A stretch of DNA of 64,000 bases from Brachybacterium epidermidis. GTDB taxonomy: Bacteria; Actinomycetota; Actinomycetes; Actinomycetales; Dermabacteraceae. The notes beneath the pieces were generated by a model, which saw only the letters and a program-made list of their open reading frames with translations, made no database searches and was not told where the DNA came from. The DNA is taken from the NCBI RefSeq assembly GCF_015209585.1, contig NZ_JADEYR010000005.1, positions 1 to 64,000 on the forward strand, written 5' to 3'. Below are positions 44,833 through 52,554 of this stretch, piece after piece (position 1 is the first letter of the stretch; each line of letters opens with the position of its first letter). The translations under genes were made by a program, and so were the position numbers.

Positions 44833-44863
44833 CCACGGAACGAAACCCAGGGCGCTTCAGCAC

Positions 44864-45294
44864 CCGGCCAGCCGCCAGGTCCCTCCGGTGGTGGTCTCGA
44901 CCTCGCTGAAGTCCAGCTGCCAGACTTGGTTCGGGCCTGAGGGCTCGGTGGCGAACGCGGCCTTGCGCCGCTCGGCCAGCTTCCGTCGCTCCCGTTGGTA
45001 CTGCGCGGGCAGAATCAGCCCCTCGTCGCGCAGGATTCGCAGCACGGTCGCCTCGGAAACAACATGCCCGTCGTGGCGGACCATCGCCCAGATCTTCCGA
45101 TGCCCCCCCGCCGGATGGGCCAGCGCGTGCTTGACCACCAGTTCCCTGGCGGCCTGCCGTGCCGGTTGCGGCCACGGTCCCTTCACCGCCGTCCCGGTGC
45201 GGGCCTTGGCCTGCCAGCGGCGCCAGGTCCGCTCGGGCATGTCGAAGAGCTGGCAGAACCTCGCGGTCGACATGCCCGCTTCCACGCGGATCAC
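44864..45294 (-). pseudogene. Outer-element transposase ORFB, N-terminal half
   Basis: GTG at 45294 overlaps the ORFA stop as GTGA. Contains FCQLFDMPERTWRRWQAKAR, GGHRKIWAMVRHDGHVVSEA, VLRILRDEGLILPAQYQRER and QVWQLDFSEVETTTGGTWRL (first catalytic D), then is cut by the inner element after LAGC. Confidence 0.88.
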
Positions 45295-45608
45295 CTCGAG
45301 GTCCTCGAAGGGCCCAGCCGGCCCTCCGCGGACTTCTTCCACACCCTGGCCTCCAGGTGTGCCTCGCCCAAGGCCTGGGTCAGCTCGGCGACCTCGGCCT
45401 CCAGCTGTTCCTCTCGGGAGGATGGTCCGGACCTGCCGGCCACCAGGGCGGTCTTGCCGGCTTCCAGGAACTCGGCCTTCCACCGTCCGATGGACTGCTC
45501 ACTGACTTTCTCCTTGCGTGCCGCTTCGGCGATGGACATCTCGCCGGCCAGCACGCTCAGCACTATCCGGGTCTTCTTCTCCGCCGGAATCGAGGGTGGT
45601 CTACCCAT
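45291..45608 (-). CDS. Outer-element transposase ORFA
   Basis: A 105-aa helix-turn-helix protein: IPAEKKTRIVLSVLAGEMSI, EAARKEKVSEQSIGRWKAEF, then a coiled region EEQLEAEVAELTQALGEA. It appears intact. Because its ORFB is split, this copy of the element cannot transpose by itself. Confidence 0.9.
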   Translation of the reverse strand: MGRPPSIPAEKKTRIVLSVLAGEMSIAEAARKEKVSEQSIGRWKAEFLEAGKTALVAGRSGPSSREEQLEAEVAELTQALGEAHLEARVWKKSAEGRLGPSRTSR

Positions 45609-45722
45609 GTCTGACTCTCCTTCAGGACCTACATAACGGCCCTGCCACTAAGTCTGACGCGCGACACGCACACTCCACCGATCAGACCCCCGCCGACCGG
45701 GAGTGTTGCTTCGACGCTATGA

Positions 45723-45935
45723 CACCACCCCAAGCAGTCCCAACAGTACGACTACGAACACAACTCCCTTGCATACAGCGGGGACGGAGAATCAGAATGC
45801 CCCGATCTCTCCGACGTAGTCCAAGACGATGAAGTGAAGCTCTCAGTAGTCATCGAGGGTGGCAAGAGTTACAGCTCCATTGGCGGCCGAACGAACGCCC
45901 CCTCCCTGCAGATCGTTGACGTAGAGGTTCTCTGA
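45723..45935 (+). pseudogene. Orphan 3' gene fragment next to the insertion element
   Basis: A 70-codon stop-free frame without a start codon, ending KSYSSIGGRTNAPSLQIVDV, then EVL and stop. Codon use and residue balance look coding (acidic, one Cys), and the GC content is lower than around it. No family recognised. It is not mcrB sequence, so it marks foreign or deleted DNA to the right of the element. Confidence 0.45.
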
Positions 45936-45939
45936 CCGC

Positions 45940-46035
45940 CTATACCGCCCAGTCCAGCCGCGGGGAGTCCGGCCCCTGGTAGGGCTGTTCCCGGTACTTC
46001 TCCTGCAGGCGGGCCGGATCAGCGTCCCCCTTGTC
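45940..46035 (-). pseudogene. Orphan 3' gene fragment on the minus strand
   Basis: A 31-codon frame ending LQEKYREQPYQGPDSPRLDW-A-V and stop, opening directly after an in-frame TAG. It reads like a protein C-terminus but has no start. Converges on the fragment at 45723-45935. Confidence 0.35.
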
Positions 46036-46072
46036 CTATGTGCCAGGATCCCGCCTGTTGCTGGGGGCGCAT

Positions 46073-47614
46073 CTACATCCCCTCCGCGCCCTCTGCCAGC
46101 ATGGCGAGGACGGCGTTGACCATCAGCAGCACCGCCGTGTTCCCGATGTACCGAGTGCTGGCCCCGTCGGCTACGTCCTCTCGTCGCAACAGTCCGAAAT
46201 CCGAGAGCTGCTCCAGGTCGCTGAGGGTCCTCCACAACCGGGAGATCCTCTCCACGTCCCCATCGATGTCGTCGTCTCCGCTGAGCAGCCCCGGGGGGAC
46301 GTCCTGCAGGATCTCGACACCACCAGGAGCAGCCGAGAGCATCAGGGCGGTGAAGGTGTCCGGTCCACCCTGGAGGCCATCGACCTCGTCGAAGACCATC
46401 GTCATCAGCAGTGTGGTGATGATGACCTTTCCGAACTCGGTGTACGCCTGTGAGTCCTCCCGGTCGGGCACGGGGTCCCCGCCAGGCTCCCGATAGACCT
46501 TCGTGCGCCCCATGTCCAGCCATTCCCCCGCCACCAGCGCTGTCCACGGACCAACGATCTCCGGGACATCCCACATGGAAGTCACCTTCCGTGGACCCGG
46601 ATCGAGCCCCCACTGTTCGATCAGGGTGTCGACATCTGCCCGCCGCAATGCACCGGTCGAGGTGACCTGGCGGCTCTCCCCGATGAAGGCAAGCAGCTGG
46701 GCCGCCCGCTGCACCATGGGCACCTCATCGAACAGCGCAGCAAACGCGGCCGGGTCGTCCCGCAGCGCTTCCCACTCCTCGTCGCTCACGGGATAGTCGA
46801 TGCCCTCCGGCAGGAACCACGGCCACGACAAGGGCGCATGGTCGAACTCCGCATCCTCGAGCTCGTCATCGAGCTTCCCGCCGATGACGTCGTCATCCGG
46901 CCAGAACGCGCTCTCCTCCTGCGAGGGTGGGAAGAACGCCGACCCTCGAGCTGCCGGTCTTCCCGAACCGGACATGCCCGGTTCGAACGGCGTGCTGGGT
47001 TCGTCCAGTCGGCCGGTGTCGCTGATAGCTCGGCGCTCGTCGATGGTGAGGGCAGTGTTGTACCAGTCGAAGAAGTCCTCGAGTGCTTGCGGCTCCTGCG
47101 GAGTGACCCCCAGGGTTGCGGCATAGGCAAGGAGGTTCCCGGAGAGGGACCGTCGCGTCGGGTCATCCAACGCCTCGAGCGCCTCGAACTCGAGCCCTTC
47201 GACCAGCCGCCGGGCTTGCTGCACCGGGTCGCTCCGCTCATGCCAGAGTCCTTGGGCGGCAAGGAAGTCGAAGAACTGCTGAAGCGCCGGCCCCTGCTCC
47301 ATCGCGAGCTCCCGCGGCTGGATGACCTTGCGGGGCACCACTTCGAGCAGCAGCAGCTCGATGAGGTCCAAGGACCACCAGGTCGGGTCCACGACCCCCA
47401 GCTGGTCGGCTTTGAGGTTCAGCAGCGTCTCGACGTGCGTGGCCTCGTTTTCCGCCGCGCCACGGGGGACGCTTGCGATGCGCCAGGAGACGAACTGCTC
47501 GAGCAGCAGGCGACGCTCGCGATGCGCCCTCTTCTCCGCGAGCTCATCCCGCTTGCGGGTCTGTTTGTGCTGAGCTGAGTTGCGGGAGGGGCGGCGCGCT
47601 TTCTTCTTCGGCAT
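46073..47614 (-). CDS. Unknown protein B of a paralogous pair (513 aa)
   Basis: Same build as the 29667-31190 protein: basic MPKKKARRPSRN tail, LLLEVVPRKVIQPRELAMEQ, WYNTALTIDERRAISDTGRL, an acidic linker, SWPWFLPEG, LLAFIGESRQVTSTGALRRA and a helical C-terminus with VIITTLLMTMV. The conserved invariant positions (VVPRKVIQPRE, ISDTGRL, RQVTSTGAL) mark the family core. No catalytic site is recognised and no membrane anchor is certain. A CATGAT hexamer 6 nt before the ATG supports this start. Convergent debris lies on one side and a Fic gene 45 bp away on the other. Confidence 0.8.
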   Translation of the reverse strand: MPKKKARRPSRNSAQHKQTRKRDELAEKRAHRERRLLLEQFVSWRIASVPRGAAENEATHVETLLNLKADQLGVVDPTWWSLDLIELLLLEVVPRKVIQPRELAMEQGPALQQFFDFLAAQGLWHERSDPVQQARRLVEGLEFEALEALDDPTRRSLSGNLLAYAATLGVTPQEPQALEDFFDWYNTALTIDERRAISDTGRLDEPSTPFEPGMSGSGRPAARGSAFFPPSQEESAFWPDDDVIGGKLDDELEDAEFDHAPLSWPWFLPEGIDYPVSDEEWEALRDDPAAFAALFDEVPMVQRAAQLLAFIGESRQVTSTGALRRADVDTLIEQWGLDPGPRKVTSMWDVPEIVGPWTALVAGEWLDMGRTKVYREPGGDPVPDREDSQAYTEFGKVIITTLLMTMVFDEVDGLQGGPDTFTALMLSAAPGGVEILQDVPPGLLSGDDDIDGDVERISRLWRTLSDLEQLSDFGLLRREDVADGASTRYIGNTAVLLMVNAVLAMLAEGAEGM

Positions 47615-47659
47615 GCACCCATCATGCCCGGCCCATCCAGCGTTTCACCTTGATTGATC

Positions 47660-48715
47660 TCAGGTCCCACCGAGCCGGTGCCACCGAGCACCCCGCCCGG
47701 TTCCTTCCGAACGGATCCGCCCGTCCTTGCGCAATGCATCCAGCACCAGCCGAATCGTCTGATCGCTGACGCCGGGAAGGGCAGCACGCACGTCACCGAT
47801 CGCGAAGAACTCCGGTGCGTGATCCAGTACGAACTCACGGACTCGGTCCTGCTTGCTGCCCGTCGAGCGATCCGACGCAGCGCCTTCCTCGAAACGTCTG
47901 TACGCCTTGGTCAGCAGCGATACGAAGTACCTGAGCCAGGGCCAGACGTCATGCTCGTTGTCATGCCAACCATGGGTGGATTCCAGCAGGCAGGCGTAGT
48001 AGTCGTCGGCGGATTCAGCGATCAGCTGCTCGAGTGAAACGTATCGACCGATCCCGTATCCGGCCTCGGCAAGCAGAGCGTTGGTGAGCACGCGGGCCAC
48101 CCGCCCGTTCCCATCGTCGAACGGGTGGATCGTCAGCAGGTCGAGGATGAGCAGGCCGATGAGGAGAACGGGGTGATGAGCATCAGCGGAGCGTGCTTCG
48201 AGGTACCCGTTCAGGAGATCGTCCAGGTACTGCGCGGTGTAGGCGGCAGGCACGGGGGTGAACCTGATGCTCCGGGAGTCGACCTCGTTCCTGTCGACCA
48301 CGAGGTTGTCACTGGTCTTCAAGGTCCCACCCTTACCGGGCGTCTCGGAGAACAGCAGGCGGTGCAGGTGCAGGATCAATCCGAGGTTGAGCGGACGCCA
48401 GTCGTCCGCGAAGAGATAGTCCAGAGCCGCCCGATACCCGGCGAACTCCTGTTCGCTGCGGGTGCGCAGCCCCCGTGCCGATCCATCGATGATCCTGGCA
48501 GCGCGGGCCTTGTCGGGCACGAGCACACCCTCGAGTGCAGAGGAGGCAGTGATGGACTGGACTCGAGCCCGCGCGGCCAGTGCTGTGAGCAGTTCGGGGA
48601 GCTGGTTCGCGTAGAGCTCCTCGCGCCCCCGCCCGATGTCGATGCTTCTCAGGTCGCCGACGAGCGTCCCCGGGACCGCTCCGAGCGTTCGCTCCAGCGG
48701 GGTGAACGACTTCAT
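47660..48715 (-). CDS. Fic-domain protein (AMPylase-type) with C-terminal winged helix
   Basis: A 351-aa protein. The catalytic loop is TIHPFDDGNGRVARVL, a full HPFx(D/E)GNGRxxR. An N-terminal helix carries ITASSALEGV, which fits the inhibitory (S/T)xxxE(G/N) motif, so this is a class II, self-inhibited Fic protein. The flap region TLKTSDNLVV precedes the core. The last ~75 residues form a winged helix (VSDQTIRLVLDALRKDGRIR). Such proteins transfer AMP to proteins such as gyrase subunits or regulate themselves. GGGGGA lies 5 nt before the ATG; the ~60 bp upstream are AT-rich and probably hold the promoter. Confidence 0.9.
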   Translation of the reverse strand: MKSFTPLERTLGAVPGTLVGDLRSIDIGRGREELYANQLPELLTALAARARVQSITASSALEGVLVPDKARAARIIDGSARGLRTRSEQEFAGYRAALDYLFADDWRPLNLGLILHLHRLLFSETPGKGGTLKTSDNLVVDRNEVDSRSIRFTPVPAAYTAQYLDDLLNGYLEARSADAHHPVLLIGLLILDLLTIHPFDDGNGRVARVLTNALLAEAGYGIGRYVSLEQLIAESADDYYACLLESTHGWHDNEHDVWPWLRYFVSLLTKAYRRFEEGAASDRSTGSKQDRVREFVLDHAPEFFAIGDVRAALPGVSDQTIRLVLDALRKDGRIRSEGTGRGARWHRLGGT

Positions 48716-48876
48716 CCCTATCCCCCAACAGAATCAACAAACTACCTAAAGTTGGTTCAGATTAGCTTGTTTAGCGCTTCGTTGGGTACTTTCGCCGTGC
48801 CACCGTGGCCTCACGATGATCCTGCAGCGGAAGCGGGGTGGGCGTGGGGGTCGGCAGATGCCGCCCTCACCGTCCC

Positions 48877-50505
48877 TCACACCCGGCTACCCGCCCGCGG
48901 CTCCGCTGGCGGGATCGCGGCCAGCAGCATCTTGGTGTAGTCCTCGCGGGGATCGGCGAACAGCTCGGACGCCTCCCGGTGCTCCACGGCGCGGCCCTTC
49001 TGCATCACCAGCACGTCGTGGCTCATCTGCTGCACCACGGCGAGATCGTGCGCGATGAACAGGTAGGTGAGCCCCAGCTCGCCCTGCAGCTCCCGCAGCA
49101 GGTCCAGCACCTTGGCCTGCACGGACACGTCCAGCGCGCTGGTGGCCTCATCCAGGATGATTACGTCCGGCTCCAGTGCGAGAGCCCGGGCGACGGAGAC
49201 GCGCTGACGCTGACCGCCGGAGAGCTCGTGCGGGAAGCGGGAGGCGAAGTCCCGCGGCAGGTGCACCAAGTCCAGCAGCTCCTGCACCCTCCCCTTCCGC
49301 GATGCCTTGTCCTTACCGCCGAGCTGGTGCACCTTCAGCGGCTCCGCGATCGACGTCCCGATCTCGGTGCGCGGGTTCAGGGAGGAGAACGGGTCCTGGA
49401 ACACCATCGCCAGGCGGCGTCGCACATCCCGCCGCTCTCCGCGGGACAGCTGGAACAGGTCCGTGCCCGTGAGGGTCGCGGTGCCCGCCTCGGGCTCGAC
49501 CAGGCCGGTGAGGGCATTCGCGATGGTGGACTTGCCGGAGCCGGACTCCCCCACGATCCCCAGGGTGTGCCCCTTGCGCACCTGGAAGGACACGTCGTCC
49601 ACCGCGTGGATGGTGCGGGATCCGGTGGGGGTGCGCACCTGGAACTTCACGTCGAGGTCCTGCACGTCCAGCAACACCGGGGATTCCCCCGGCGGGGTGG
49701 GTGGGGCGGCCACGCCGATCAGCGGGCGCGCGTCCAGCAGCTCCCGGGTGTACGCCTCGCGGGGGCCGGCGAAGATGTCCTGCACCGGGGCCTGCTCCAC
49801 GATGTTCCCGTGGCGCAGCACCGTGACGTCGTCGGCCACCTGACCGATCACGCCCAGGTCGTGGCTGATCCAGATCACCGCACTGCCCAGTCGCTCCTGC
49901 AGGTCCCACACCAGCTCGATGATCTGCCGCTCCGTGGTCACGTCCAGCGCCGTCGTCGGCTCATCGGCGATCAGCAGCTCCGGCTCGCACGCCAGGGCGA
50001 TCGCGATCATCACGCGCTGGCGCTGACCACCGGAGAGCTGATGCGGGAAGGAGTGCAGGCGGTCCTCCGGGTCCGGGAGGCCCACCGCCTCCAGCAGCTC
50101 GAGTGCCCGGCGCCGGGCCTCCTTCGGGGTGCCGCGGCCGTGGGCCTCCAGCGACTCGGTGATCTGCCGCTGGATCGTCAGCAGCGGGTTCAGCGAGGTG
50201 GACGGGTCCTGGAACACGAAGCCGATGCGGGAGCCGTGCACCTTGCGCAGCTGCGCCTGCGTCGCACCGATCAGCTCTCTCTCCCCCGCGAGCACGGAGG
50301 AGCCGGTGGCGCTGGACGCGGGGGCGTCCATCAGCCCGGTGGCGGCCAGCACCGTCATCGACTTGCCGGAGCCGGACTCCCCCACCAGGCCCACCGTCTG
50401 CCCCTTCTGCACGGAGAAGGAGATGTCCTCCACAATGGTGCGCCGGCCGATGCTCACCTTCAGGTCGCGCACGTCCAGCACGGACTCACGCAGGGAAGCG
50501 CTCAT
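48877..50505 (-). CDS. Dipeptide/oligopeptide ABC transporter, fused double ATP-binding protein
   Basis: A 542-aa fusion of two ABC ATPases. Domain 1: Walker [15 protein letters not shown], signature [14 protein letters not shown], Walker [14 protein letters not shown]. Domain 2: [40 protein letters not shown]. This is the DppD-DppF pair in one chain. It powers import by the two permeases encoded upstream. The ATG overlaps the permease stop (TGATG). Confidence 0.95.
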   Translation of the reverse strand: MSASLRESVLDVRDLKVSIGRRTIVEDISFSVQKGQTVGLVGESGSGKSMTVLAATGLMDAPASSATGSSVLAGERELIGATQAQLRKVHGSRIGFVFQDPSTSLNPLLTIQRQITESLEAHGRGTPKEARRRALELLEAVGLPDPEDRLHSFPHQLSGGQRQRVMIAIALACEPELLIADEPTTALDVTTERQIIELVWDLQERLGSAVIWISHDLGVIGQVADDVTVLRHGNIVEQAPVQDIFAGPREAYTRELLDARPLIGVAAPPTPPGESPVLLDVQDLDVKFQVRTPTGSRTIHAVDDVSFQVRKGHTLGIVGESGSGKSTIANALTGLVEPEAGTATLTGTDLFQLSRGERRDVRRRLAMVFQDPFSSLNPRTEIGTSIAEPLKVHQLGGKDKASRKGRVQELLDLVHLPRDFASRFPHELSGGQRQRVSVARALALEPDVIILDEATSALDVSVQAKVLDLLRELQGELGLTYLFIAHDLAVVQQMSHDVLVMQKGRAVEHREASELFADPREDYTKMLLAAIPPAEPRAGSRV

Positions 50506-51521
50506 CACTTCATCCTCGCTTCCATCAGGCTGCGCTGCTTGGGGTCCATCACGTCGCGCAGGCCATCGCCGAACAGGTTGAAGGCCAGCACCGTCACGAA
50601 GATCGCGGCACCGGGGAACACGGCCATCCACCAGGCCTGCCCGATCCACGACTGCGCATCGAAGATCATCCGCCCCCAGGACGGCTCCGGCGGCTGGATG
50701 CCCATGCCCAGGAACGACAGGGTGGCCTCGGTGAGGATCGCGAAGGCGAGGGAGACGGAGGTCTGCACGATCAGCGGCGCCATGATGTTGGGCAGCACGT
50801 GCCGGGTGAGGATGAACAGGTGCCCGGTGCCCATGGTGCGGGACACCTGCACGTACGGCTCCACGCTCACCGACAGGGTGGAAGCTCGGGAGACGCGCGC
50901 GAAGATCGGCGTGTACACCACGCCCACGGCCAGCATGGTGGTCCACTTGCCGGTGCCCAGGATCGCCACGATCACCAGGGCCAGCAGCACCACCGGGAAC
51001 GCGAACAGCACGTCCACCAGCCGCATCAGCACCGTGTCCACGATGCCCCGCACGTACCCGGCGGTCACACCGATCGCGGTGCCCACGCCCAGAGCGAAGG
51101 CCACGGAGATCAGCGCCACCTGCAGGGAGGTCTCGGTGGAGGCGATCACGCGGCTGAACACGTCGCGGCCGAGATCGTCGGTGCCGAAGAGGTGATCGGC
51201 GCTGGGACCCTGCAGGGAGTTCAGCACGTCGGTGGAGTTGATGCCGTAGGGGATCAGCCAGCGGCCGAACACCGCCACCAGCACCACCAGCAGCAGCACC
51301 AGGGCCGAGATCACGGTGACCGGGTTGGAGAACAGCACCCGCCAGGTGGGGCGGCGCTGCTCGGTGGGAGCGTCGACGTCGGCCGACGGATCCGCGGGAT
51401 CACCCGAGCCCGTGGGGTTCGCGGGCTCGGCGGGATCGGCCGGAGTGCCCTGGGCGGCAGGGTCGACGGGATCGGCCAGCTCGGCCGCCTCTGCGGCGGC
51501 ACGCGGGTCGTTCTGACTCAT
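50505..51521 (-). CDS. Peptide ABC transporter permease (DppC type)
   Basis: A 338-aa permease. A ~60-residue Asp/Pro/Ala-rich N-terminal tail precedes six helices. HLFGTDDLGRDVFSRVI is the DppC/OppC signature and FLGMGIQPPEPSWGRMI the C-terminal family motif. Partner of the DppB-type permease. Confidence 0.95.
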   Translation of the reverse strand: MSQNDPRAAAEAAELADPVDPAAQGTPADPAEPANPTGSGDPADPSADVDAPTEQRRPTWRVLFSNPVTVISALVLLLVVLVAVFGRWLIPYGINSTDVLNSLQGPSADHLFGTDDLGRDVFSRVIASTETSLQVALISVAFALGVGTAIGVTAGYVRGIVDTVLMRLVDVLFAFPVVLLALVIVAILGTGKWTTMLAVGVVYTPIFARVSRASTLSVSVEPYVQVSRTMGTGHLFILTRHVLPNIMAPLIVQTSVSLAFAILTEATLSFLGMGIQPPEPSWGRMIFDAQSWIGQAWWMAVFPGAAIFVTVLAFNLFGDGLRDVMDPKQRSLMEARMK

Positions 51522-51531
51522 CGCAGCCTCC

Positions 51532-52554
51532 TCACGACAGCCGGATCCGGGGGTCGACGACGGCGTACAGCACGTCGACCACGAAGTTCACCAGCAGGAA
51601 CAGGGCCGCCACCAGCAGCACGCCACCCTGCACCACCGGGTAGTCGCGGGCCTCGACGCTGTCGTAGATCAACCGGCCCAGGCCCGGCCAGGCGAACACC
51701 ACCTCCACCACCATCAGCCCCGAGAGGATCGTGGCCAGCTGGATGCCGGTGATGGTGAGGATGGGGATCAGTGCGTTGCGCACGATGTGGCGGCTCAGCA
51801 CGGTGCGCGGCGCGAGGCCCTTGGAGCGGGCGGTGCGCACGTAGCCGGAGCTCTTGACCTCCAGCACCGCGGATCTGACGTATCTGGTGATGATCGCGGC
51901 GGCCACCAGCCCGGAGGTGGCGCCGGGCAGGATCACGTGCCGGGCCCAGTCCAGCGGGTCCTCGGTGAGCGCGGTGTACCCGTAGGAGGGCAGCCAGCCC
52001 AGCACCGCGGCGAACAGCATGATCAGCAGCACGCCCAGCCAGAAGTCCGGCACGGACACACCGAACTGGCTGGTCACGCGGACGATCGCATCGGAGGCCC
52101 GGCCCTCGCGCAGTGCCGAGTAGATCCCGGCGGGGATCGCGATCACCAGGGCGATCAGGATCGCCACGGCCGCGAGCGAGGCGGTGGCCGGCAGGCGTTG
52201 CAGCAGCAGGTCGGTGACCGAGCGGCCGCTGCGGAAGCTCACCCCGAGGTCCCCGGTGAACACTCCGCCCAGGTAGCTGAAGAACTGCACGATCAGCGGG
52301 CGGTCCAGCCCGGAGCGCTCCAGCAGGGCGTCGTAGGAGGACTGGGTGAAGCGGGTCCCCAGGGCCACCCGGATCGGGTCGCCGGGCACCAGGTGCAGCA
52401 TCGTGAACACCACGATGATCACACCCAGCAGCACCACCAGGGAGTACCCGAGGCGGCGCAGCACGAACTGCACGGTGGGGTTGCGCAGCCACCCGGGCAG
52501 GCGGCTGGAGGAGCCCGCTGCGGCGCGCGACCCGGCGGAGCGGGCCGCGGTCAC
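51532..52554 (-). CDS. Peptide ABC transporter permease (DppB type)
   Basis: A 340-aa permease: LGYSLVVLLGVIIVVFTMLH, VPGDPIRVALG, GDLGVSFRSGRSVTDLLLQR, and YVRTARSKGLAPRTVL (EAA loop). Its ATG overlaps the binding-protein stop as ATGA. Confidence 0.95.
   Translation of the reverse strand: MTAARSAGSRAAAGSSSRLPGWLRNPTVQFVLRRLGYSLVVLLGVIIVVFTMLHLVPGDPIRVALGTRFTQSSYDALLERSGLDRPLIVQFFSYLGGVFTGDLGVSFRSGRSVTDLLLQRLPATASLAAVAILIALVIAIPAGIYSALREGRASDAIVRVTSQFGVSVPDFWLGVLLIMLFAAVLGWLPSYGYTALTEDPLDWARHVILPGATSGLVAAAIITRYVRSAVLEVKSSGYVRTARSKGLAPRTVLSRHIVRNALIPILTITGIQLATILSGLMVVEVVFAWPGLGRLIYDSVEARDYPVVQGGVLLVAALFLLVNFVVDVLYAVVDPRIRLS

Larger units (their letters stand above)
43562..44859 (+). mobile_element. 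Inner IS3-family element, complete, 1298 bp
   Basis: Terminal inverted repeats TGAAGCGCCCTGGGTTCCG (43562 on) and the complement of a copy ending at 44859 with one mismatch in the first 24 bases. It is flanked by GCAC duplications at 43558-43561 and 44860-44863. It carries an intact ORFA and ORFB on the plus strand, opposite to the outer element. All features look intact, so it was active recently and is younger than the outer element. Confidence 0.92.
43033..45666 (-). mobile_element. Outer IS3-family element, itself interrupted
   Basis: Imperfect terminal inverted repeats: TGTCCCGCGTCA at 43033-43044 and the complement TGTCGCGCGTCA ending at 45666, both continuing into a TAGT..GGCAGG block. 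It encodes an ORFA and an ORFB on the minus strand; ORFB is split by the inner element. Flanks are ACGG on the left and CGCA on the right, so no target duplication is seen. That suggests a deletion or recombination at one end, in line with the loss of the 5' half of mcrB. Confidence 0.85.

Noticed and set aside
48877-50946. 689-codon reading of the fused ATPase gene
   Set aside because: The first ~147 codons overlap the upstream permease in a different frame; the ATG at 50505 overlaps the permease stop and begins the ATPase proper.
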